Source of the DNA: Phormidium ambiguum IAM M-71
Lineage (GTDB): Bacteria; Cyanobacteriota; Cyanobacteriia; Cyanobacteriales; Aerosakkonemataceae
Reading direction: 5' to 3'
Assembly: GCF_001904725.1 (NCBI RefSeq)
Contig: NZ_MRCE01000021.1
Location: 1 to 64,000 of the forward strand
DNA: 64,000 nucleotides
Shown here: piece after piece, positions 58,522 to 64,000 of the stretch
Position numbering within the stretch: the first letter of the stretch is position 1
Layout of the letters: each line of letters begins with the position of its first letter
Notes under the pieces: model-generated
Databases searched by the model: none
Seen by the model: only the letters and a program-made list of their open reading frames with translations
Told to the model about the DNA's origin: nothing
Translations under genes and position numbers: made by a program

Positions 58522-59207
58522 TAAAATTGCTCACCTTTTAAATGTTTCATTTCATCTTGAATACTCATACCAATTTGTAATGCTTCATTTAAAATTCTGC
58601 CATATTCACTGGCTTGTTCGTCTACTTGCAAGGCGGTTAATGCTTTTAAATTATTAGCAAACAAGTCGGGATTTAAGTTAATGAATTGTTGGTTTTCTCG
58701 AATGATTTTTTCTGTTTTTAAAGCCCGAATTATATCTTCTCGCGTTAACTGCAAAGCTTCGATTACTCGATCTCTATCTTTTAACTTTACTCCCGGATTT
58801 CCGGCGGCTTCAATTTGGTCATTAATGTCGATACTCTTAATTACTGAGTTATATCTTTCCACGTCGTCTATTAAACTGACAAAATGTTTGTTGTGACGAG
58901 TCATAAAAATTTTTTTGAAATCTTCAAACAATAAGCCAAAAGCAAAAAATAAATGCACAACTATTAAAGTAATTCGGTAATTAGGAAAACATAATATTAA
59001 TAATAAACAACTGAGGCTCAGCAATCCTAAAATTATAATTGATGTAAAAATTTCCTGAAAGATTTTTCTGGGTTTAAAAGGTCTAATTACTGCATCTACA
59101 CCGATTCCGCTGAGATGTTTTAATTCCCCTTTGGTAATTTCTAAGCCTTGTAAATCTGGCTGCATTACTTGATATGTTTTTCTAATTCGTTGCCAGTGGT
59201 GAATCAT
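58521..59207 (-). CDS. Two-TM conserved protein, paralogue 1
   Basis: A 228-aa protein with the same plan as its neighbour: LQGLEITKGELKHLSGI and VIRP at the N-terminus, membrane segments at about 52-73 and 79-97, and the helical region ALQLTREDIIRALKTEK and NLKALTALQVDEQASEY. I do not recognise a named family. A tandem duplication is the simplest explanation. It heads the operon paralogue 1-paralogue 2-sugar-acid kinase. Confidence 0.65.
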   Translation of the reverse strand: MIHHWQRIRKTYQVMQPDLQGLEITKGELKHLSGIGVDAVIRPFKPRKIFQEIFTSIIILGLLSLSCLLLILCFPNYRITLIVVHLFFAFGLLFEDFKKIFMTRHNKHFVSLIDDVERYNSVIKSIDINDQIEAAGNPGVKLKDRDRVIEALQLTREDIIRALKTEKIIRENQQFINLNPDLFANNLKALTALQVDEQASEYGRILNEALQIGMSIQDEMKHLKGEQF

Positions 59208-59327
59208 AGAAACTCTGGTAATTGACTGTTTTGATTTTAGGTAACTTTGGTTGTAAAGATGGTAAAAAATGTGTATAATATAGGGGTTAACTATAAGTTA
59301 GTTAACCCCTTATTATTGGGTAAAATT

Positions 59328-59672
59328 TTACCAAAGAGCGCGAATTCGTCTTTGATTAGTTGTATCTTGAGCTACACAACCTGCGAAAACAACTTGATTT
59401 TCTACTTCGATAAATGCTTCGTTTCCTTTGGTGAATAAAGTTGTCCGATCGTCTGTGTAACGAACACCTGAAGCAGCAGGAGTTTGTTTGAGAGTTAGAG
59501 TTTCATCTTCGCCTAACTTCAGTTGTGCTGTTTCTGGTAAATATTGTGCCTCAAAACTTTTACCATTGCTGCATTGATAGCGGACTGCTTGCTGTTGCTC
59601 GGCGGTTGCTGGTAAGCTAGCGATCGCCACAACCATTGGTAATAGAAAAGCTGCGAGTTTGATTGTTTTCAT
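59328..59672 (-). CDS. MliC-type secreted protein (lysozyme-inhibitor fold)
   Basis: A 114-aa protein from ATG 59672 (MKTIKLAAFLLPMVVA). Signal peptide of about 24 residues (ending SLPATA). The mature part follows the MliC pattern: YQCSNGKSFEAQY with the first cysteine, TLKQTPAASGVRYTDD (the inhibitor loop S-G-x-x-Y), LFTKGNEAFIEV and a second cysteine in VFAGC, probably a disulfide. MliC proteins block C-type lysozyme. No lipobox cysteine, so it is periplasmic and not a lipoprotein. Confidence 0.75.
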   Translation of the reverse strand: MKTIKLAAFLLPMVVAIASLPATAEQQQAVRYQCSNGKSFEAQYLPETAQLKLGEDETLTLKQTPAASGVRYTDDRTTLFTKGNEAFIEVENQVVFAGCVAQDTTNQRRIRALW

Positions 59673-59760
59673 AACTTCACATACCTGCACACCGCAGTTT
59701 AAGTTACTACTCTAGCTTACGATCGCTTTTGGCAAACGTGGGTAATTTGTTAGGAAATAT

Positions 59761-60129
59761 TTAGCTAATATCAAAAAATTCATCGGCTTTTTGCCAATGT
59801 TCTGCGGAAATATTACCGCTGATAGCTGAAAGTGCTGTTGACATCACAATCATATCATCAGTCAAACCCAGACCAACGACCCATTCTGGTATCGCATCTT
59901 CTGGCAAGAATAAGTAAGTCAAAGCAGCAGCAATGATACCTTTAACGTAAATTGGTGTTTGCGAATCTTTCATGCAATAATACATGGCGATCGCATCTTT
60001 ACTAAAAGGCATTTTACCAACTAAAGATTTCAGCTTGCCTAAGAAGTCATCAAGATGAATTCCTAAAGTCAAATTCCCTTTTTTAATATCTTTAATTGCA
60101 CCATTTACAGCAGATGCCAGCAATTGCAC
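59761..60129 (-). CDS. DUF1232 (YkvA-like) protein
   Basis: A 122-aa protein. The start codon appears to be GTG at 60129, since no ATG lies in frame upstream. DUF1232 core: PIYVKGIIAAALTYLFLPEDAIPEW and GLTDDMIVMSTALSAI, containing the family's P-x-D-x-I-P and DD motifs. Probably membrane associated. Function unknown. It follows the Lys-rich gene by 41 nt. Confidence 0.8.
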   Translation of the reverse strand: MQLLASAVNGAIKDIKKGNLTLGIHLDDFLGKLKSLVGKMPFSKDAIAMYYCMKDSQTPIYVKGIIAAALTYLFLPEDAIPEWVVGLGLTDDMIVMSTALSAISGNISAEHWQKADEFFDIS

Positions 60130-60170
60130 AGGTTGGCTGACTTGTTTTGTTATTTCCGTAACAGGATGAC

Positions 60171-60422
60171 CTAACTCGGTGTTAACTCTTTGATGACTTT
60201 CTCTCCTTTTTTTTTAGCTTTCTTAGCTTCTTTTTTCGCTACTTTTTCAGCTTTCTTTTCGGCTTTCTTCGCTTTTTTCTGCCCTTTTTTTCCTTCCTTT
60301 TCAGCTTGCTTTAAAGCTTTTTTTCCTGGCTTGATTACTTTATCTTCAGCTTGCTGTTTCGCTTCTTTTCCAATTTCGGCTGCTTTCTTAATTGTTCCAT
60401 CCAGCAATGATTCAATATTCAT
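60171..60422 (-). CDS. Lysine/alanine-rich small basic protein
   Basis: An 83-aa protein with about a third Lys. The first 20 residues (MNIESLLDGTIKKAAEIGKE) are an ordinary helix. The rest is a KK-A-K/E-KKA repeat in the style of histone-H1 tails, ending KVIKELTPS. A long single helix or nucleic-acid/acidic-surface binder is plausible. I do not assign a family. The antisense strand is also open, as expected for such composition. Confidence 0.55.
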   Translation of the reverse strand: MNIESLLDGTIKKAAEIGKEAKQQAEDKVIKPGKKALKQAEKEGKKGQKKAKKAEKKAEKVAKKEAKKAKKKGEKVIKELTPS

Positions 60423-60749
60423 ATCTTAACCTCACTGAGTAAAAATTTTTGCTTTCTGTTTATCAAAATCAAAATGCTATTTCTTTAACCTTAGCTTAAC
60501 TTAAAATTTTATGGTTCATGCTTAACAAATAAAAACTTAAAATCTTACTATTAGATGAAGTAAGTAAAGTTAATTGAGTTTTATATTATTACTTTTGATA
60601 GGTGACTAAATAGGAAACTTGGGAACTTTTCAGCGATCGCTAATGTGATGAAGAGTGCGATCGCTAAAAACGCCACCAACCATCTTTAGCTTTATGGAGT
60701 TAGTATTTTTCCGTGCAACCCCAACATTTCATAATTCTAGCAAGCAAAA
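60423..60749. other. Intergenic region
   Basis: 327 AT-rich bases with two GCGATCGC sites (60634 and 60659 areas, the second as GCGATCGC spanning a line of A-rich sequence). No ORF, hairpin or RNA gene that I would defend. Confidence 0.5.
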
Positions 60750-60983
60750 TTAGCTTTGCAATTCAGGATTTACAAAAGGATCTATGTTAGGGTCTTGATA
60801 TGGTTCAGGATCGGTGCTAACGTATGGTTCTACATTCGGATCTTCATAAATTTTCGGTTCTCGATCGGTATAAGGATCGATATTAGGATCTTCGTAGGTG
60901 GCAGGATTTGGATCGGTATAAGGTCTAAGATTTGGATCGGTTTCTGGTTCTGCTTTTGGACTATTTGAACTTATTTTTAACAT
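60750..60983 (-). CDS. Small DPN-x-x-PY repeat protein
   Basis: A 77-aa protein of which residues 15-75 are about six tandem units of the form (Y)-x-DPN-(I/V/P)-(D/E)-PY-x-(D/T). Examples are YEDPNIDPYTDREP and YEDPNVEPY. It is acidic, Pro/Tyr-rich, and has no hydrophobic core or signal. A strong AAGGAG lies before the ATG, so it is very likely translated. I do not recognise the family. The repeats are recognisable at DNA level (GGATCTTCATA / GGATCGGTATA words). Confidence 0.6.
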   Translation of the reverse strand: MLKISSNSPKAEPETDPNLRPYTDPNPATYEDPNIDPYTDREPKIYEDPNVEPYVSTDPEPYQDPNIDPFVNPELQS

Positions 60984-61114
60984 AGTTACTCTCCTTTGCT
61001 TTTCCGTTAATTATAGAGAGTTTAGAAATTATATTCCTCTTTCGGAGGGTGATATTAAGTTCGGTTTTTAATCTATCTCAAGTAGCATAAACGAAAGGCA
61101 TATACTATGTATTA

Positions 61115-61468
61115 CTAAATAGAGTTTGGATTGACTCCCATAAATCCTACTTTTATGCCAGCAGCTTTCATAGCTTTCATAGCTTTGTTGTGCATTATAA
61201 GTAACATTAAAAGACCTAATAGTGGAATAAATAAACCAATAACAAATAAGACCATTAATATAGTAGAAAGCTTTAGAGATCTTCCCAGCTTGTATAACGC
61301 AAATATCTGAAATATTGCCGCTCCAAAATATACAATTAAACCTATTGACTGATTATTTAAAGCTATCTGAAATAAGTTAGCAATTATAGCCACAAGGATA
61401 GACCATAAAAGCAGTTGATGATACTTAGCAATTTCTTTAAGTTCCAGACGTGAAAAACTCGTATTCAT
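61115..61468 (-). CDS. Small three-TM protein of unknown function
   Basis: A 117-aa protein with membrane segments at about 18-37, 42-58 and 68-92, and a short cytoplasmic tail (HNKAMKAMKAAGIKVGFMG). The tail's alternate basic and Ala residues suggest an amphipathic helix. I recognise no named family. Confidence 0.6.
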   Translation of the reverse strand: MNTSFSRLELKEIAKYHQLLLWSILVAIIANLFQIALNNQSIGLIVYFGAAIFQIFALYKLGRSLKLSTILMVLFVIGLFIPLLGLLMLLIMHNKAMKAMKAAGIKVGFMGVNPNSI

Positions 61469-61738
61469 AACTTAACCTCTTACAGAGTTGTCAATCCCGT
61501 TACCAGGATTAAGTTAATTAAAAAGCGGAAACTATTAAATTATCAAGGCTATAGAGATTTTCTTAGCAATCTCATAATTTTGCCCCGCTGCGATTGCTGA
61601 AAAAACCGTCGATAGCTGTCATGATAGAACAGTTACTACTTAAAGTCCAGGTTGCTACTGTAACAAATAATCAACACAATAGCAGTACAAGGTTAGAAAT
61701 TTCTCTTGCCAACTACCCATTACCTAAGATATTCCGCA

Positions 61739-64000
61739 ATGAAAGCCGATCGCAAACCCCCCACAAAACCCACCACACCCAACATTAAAATCCCCGAACT
61801 ACTCTCTCCCGCAGGTAATTGGGAATGCGCCAAAGCAGCGGTTGAAAATGGCGCAGATGCCATTTATTTTGGCTTAGAACAATTTAACGCCAGAATGCGG
61901 GCGCAAAACATCACCACAGCGGAATTGCCCAAATTAATGCAATATTTGCATCTGCGAGGAGTCAAAGGTTACGTCACTCTCAACACCCTAATCTTTCCCC
62001 AAGAATTAACCCAAGCGGAACAATATCTTCGCACAATTATTGCTGCTGGAGTTGATGCAGTCATCGTTCAAGATATCGGAATTTGCCGTTTAATTCGCCA
62101 CCTTTCCCCAGATTTTCCCATCCATGCTTCCACCCAAATGACTATTACCAGTATAGCAGGGGTAGAGTTTGCGAAATCCTTGGGTTGCGAATTAGTTGTC
62201 CTCGCCCGTGAATGTTCGATTAAAGAAATTGAAAAAATCCAAAAACAACTCCAAGAAAAACAAATTTCTTTACCTTTGGAAGTCTTCGTTCACGGCGCTT
62301 TATGTGTCGCTTATTCCGGGCAATGTTTGACTAGCGAAGCATTAGGAGGACGTTCCGCAAATCGGGGAGAATGTGCCCAAGCTTGTCGAATGCCTTACGA
62401 ATTAATTGCTGATGGAAAATTGGTGGAATTAGGGGATAAAAAATACCTGTTAAGTCCTCAAGATTTAGCCGGATTAGATGTACTTCCCGAATTAGTAAAA
62501 GCGGGAGTAAATTCTTTAAAAATCGAAGGTAGATTGAAAGCGCCCGAATATGTTGCTAACGTCACTCGCGTTTATCGCCAAGCATTAGATCGAATCAGCG
62601 CCGAATTCTCAAATTCACTTAATTTTGCCAATCAACAAAGCGTTTCAGACGCAGAAAGATACAACTTAGAAATGGCATTTTCTCGCGGACTTTATACAGG
62701 TTGGTTCGAGGGAATTAACAATCAAGAATTAGTCCACGCCCGTTTCGGCAAAAAGCGCGGAGTTTACTTAGGCGAAGTTACCCGAATTTCTCAAGATAAA
62801 ATATCCATCAAATCACAAGCACCAATTAAACCTGGAGATGGTGTAGTTTTTGATAGCGGACATCCCGAAGCAAAGGAAGAAGGCGGCAGAATTTACACTG
62901 TAGAAACTAAGGGAAAAGAGACAATTTTAACCTTTGGCAAACGAGACATTAACTTTCGGCGCGTTCAAGTTGGCGACAAAATTTGGAAAACCTCAGATCC
63001 AGAATTAGATAAACAAATCCGCCAAACATTTAGCGGCGAAACTCCACAATTTCAGCGCCCTTTAAATTTAGAAATTCATGGCGAAGTCAATCAACCTTTA
63101 ATCGCCATTGCCACAGATGAATTAGGTAATATCGTCCAAATAGAATCTACCATTAATTTAGTAGAAGCACATACTAAACCTTTAACAAGCGATCGATTAA
63201 AAGAACAGTTAGGCAGATTAGGCAATACTCCTTTTTACTTGGAAAGTTTGACTAATCATCTCAATGGTAATTTGATGTTGCCAGTGAGTGAATTAAACCG
63301 TTTACGCCGAGAATTTGTCACCCAATTAGAAGAATTACGTCAGCAACCAAAACGCTGGCAATTAAACTCAAACGCCAAACTTTCCGAGTTATTGCCAAGC
63401 AAAAAACCTTCATCTTTAGACAATCCAAACTTAATTGTTTTAGTTCGCAATATCCCACAATTAAAAGCTACGCTAGAATCAGGAATTTCTACAATCTACT
63501 GCGAACTAGAAAACCCCAAAAATTATCGAGAAGCAGTAAATATTGTGAGAGAATGGAGTAAAGTAACAGAAAAAAACTCAAAACTTTCTTCAATTCCCAA
63601 AATTTTCGTCGCCCCTCCAAGAATTACTAAAACAGGAGAAAATTGGATTTTACAACAAGTTCGCGCCAGTGAAGCTGATGGTTATTTAGTGCGAAATTAT
63701 GACCAATTAGACTTTTTTGCTGGAGAACATTGCATTGGTGATTTCTCTTTAAATGTGGCGAATGGGTTAACAGCTGATTACTTGAAAAATCGTTATAATT
63801 TGATGCGATTAACTGCTTCTTACGATCTAAATATTTCCCAATTGGAAGGGTTACTTGCTAGTTGTTCGACTGATTGGTTTGAGGTGACAATTCATCAATA
63901 TATGCCAATGTTTCACATGGAACATTGCGTTTTTTGTGCTTTTCTTTCGGAGGGAACCGATTATACTAATTGCGGTCGTCCTTGTGAAAAGTATGAGGTG
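61739..64000 (+). CDS. U32-family peptidase, 3' end outside the window
   Basis: The ATG is at 61739 and the frame stays open to the last base (754 codons visible). Start region PELLSPAGNWECAKAAVENG, then the U32 signature EVFVHGALCVAYSGQC with SANRGECAQACRMPYE. A last visible part has EHCVFCAFLSEGTDYTNCGRPC, cysteines that fit the [4Fe-4S] ligands of this family. The family includes RlhA and TrhP, which hydroxylate rRNA or tRNA, and UbiU/V. The long middle section (DUF3656-like, about 420-640) favours the RlhA group. The exact substrate is unknown. Confidence 0.85.
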   Translation, partial: MKADRKPPTKPTTPNIKIPELLSPAGNWECAKAAVENGADAIYFGLEQFNARMRAQNITTAELPKLMQYLHLRGVKGYVTLNTLIFPQELTQAEQYLRTIIAAGVDAVIVQDIGICRLIRHLSPDFPIHASTQMTITSIAGVEFAKSLGCELVVLARECSIKEIEKIQKQLQEKQISLPLEVFVHGALCVAYSGQCLTSEALGGRSANRGECAQACRMPYELIADGKLVELGDKKYLLSPQDLAGLDVLPELVKAGVNSLKIEGRLKAPEYVANVTRVYRQALDRISAEFSNSLNFANQQSVSDAERYNLEMAFSRGLYTGWFEGINNQELVHARFGKKRGVYLGEVTRISQDKISIKSQAPIKPGDGVVFDSGHPEAKEEGGRIYTVETKGKETILTFGKRDINFRRVQVGDKIWKTSDPELDKQIRQTFSGETPQFQRPLNLEIHGEVNQPLIAIATDELGNIVQIESTINLVEAHTKPLTSDRLKEQLGRLGNTPFYLESLTNHLNGNLMLPVSELNRLRREFVTQLEELRQQPKRWQLNSNAKLSELLPSKKPSSLDNPNLIVLVRNIPQLKATLESGISTIYCELENPKNYREAVNIVREWSKVTEKNSKLSSIPKIFVAPPRITKTGENWILQQVRASEADGYLVRNYDQLDFFAGEHCIGDFSLNVANGLTADYLKNRYNLMRLTASYDLNISQLEGLLASCSTDWFEVTIHQYMPMFHMEHCVFCAFLSEGTDYTNCGRPCEKYEV

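Noticed and set aside
60190-60429. Plus-strand open frame antisense to the Lys-rich gene, giving a Phe-rich protein
   Set aside because: It is the mirror of a Lys codon-rich gene (AAA/AAG read as TTT/CTT). No start context.

Overview
The window is chromosomal DNA of a cyanobacterium, most likely a filamentous one. The evidence is phytoene synthase and the plant-type phytoene desaturase, the Calvin-cycle regulator CP12 with its partner Gap2, a helical carotenoid protein, Ycf51, a MinC-MinD-MinE operon, a DnaK1-type chaperone, many GCGATCGC (HIP1) octamers, and abundant short intergenic repeats of the (GCAGAAG)n kind. The genus cannot be named from the sequence. A PatD-like protein (heterocyst frequency control) fits a filamentous lineage but does not prove that heterocysts are made. 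I see no rRNA, tRNA, CRISPR array, transposase gene or prophage.

Layout. 1-5.6 kb: gene remnant, GT39 membrane glycosyltransferase, TrmB, a metallophosphoesterase and a FIST sensor protein. 6-9.2 kb: CP12, two conserved cyanobacterial proteins and GlmM. 9.2-17.7 kb: SelO, a secreted LTxxQ-like protein, the RSH (p)ppGpp enzyme, a PatD-like protein, a zinc-ribbon protein, a fused double-ATPase ABC protein and Dps. 17.9-23.9 kb: Gap2, NadD, MurC, MurB, EbfC and a helical carotenoid protein. 24-29 kb: a MoxR-DUF58-transglutaminase operon. 29-35.3 kb: an accessory cassette on the minus strand. 35.5-38 kb: CrtB and Pds. 38-40 kb: a toxin-antitoxin-like pair and an Rpn-like protein. 40-45 kb: DnaK, DnaJ, SufU and Ycf51. 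45-51.4 kb: an alpha/beta hydrolase, a TPR protein, a GalU-like enzyme and MinE/MinD/MinC. 51.8-55.8 kb: a six-PAS hybrid histidine kinase. 56-61.5 kb: an orphan antitoxin, a sugar-acid kinase operon with two paralogous membrane proteins, and several small proteins. 61.7-64 kb: a U32 peptidase running off the end.

The most interesting locus is 29000-35319. Three genes with almost no space between them encode (i) a nucleotide-cyclase-like domain fused to what I recognise as a VMAP-C domain, (ii) a MoxR-type AAA+ ATPase, and (iii) a SAV_2336-like vWA protein fused to a formylglycine-generating-enzyme (FGE/SUMF1) domain. A fourth gene encodes a lone FGE domain that looks like a duplicate of the fused one. 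This matches the logic of the vWA-MoxR-VMAP ternary systems proposed by comparative genomics as NTP-dependent conflict or signalling systems, with a cyclase as candidate effector and FGE domains that lack one of the two catalytic cysteines. It ends 24 bp from the end of a second, unrelated MoxR operon running the other way.

A second theme is repeats. Low-complexity heptamer arrays and small palindromes fill intergenic junctions, preferentially convergent ones, and similar sequence seems to have been captured in frame inside at least four, perhaps five, proteins (GT39, ABC ATPase linker, alpha/beta hydrolase, hybrid kinase, sugar-acid kinase).
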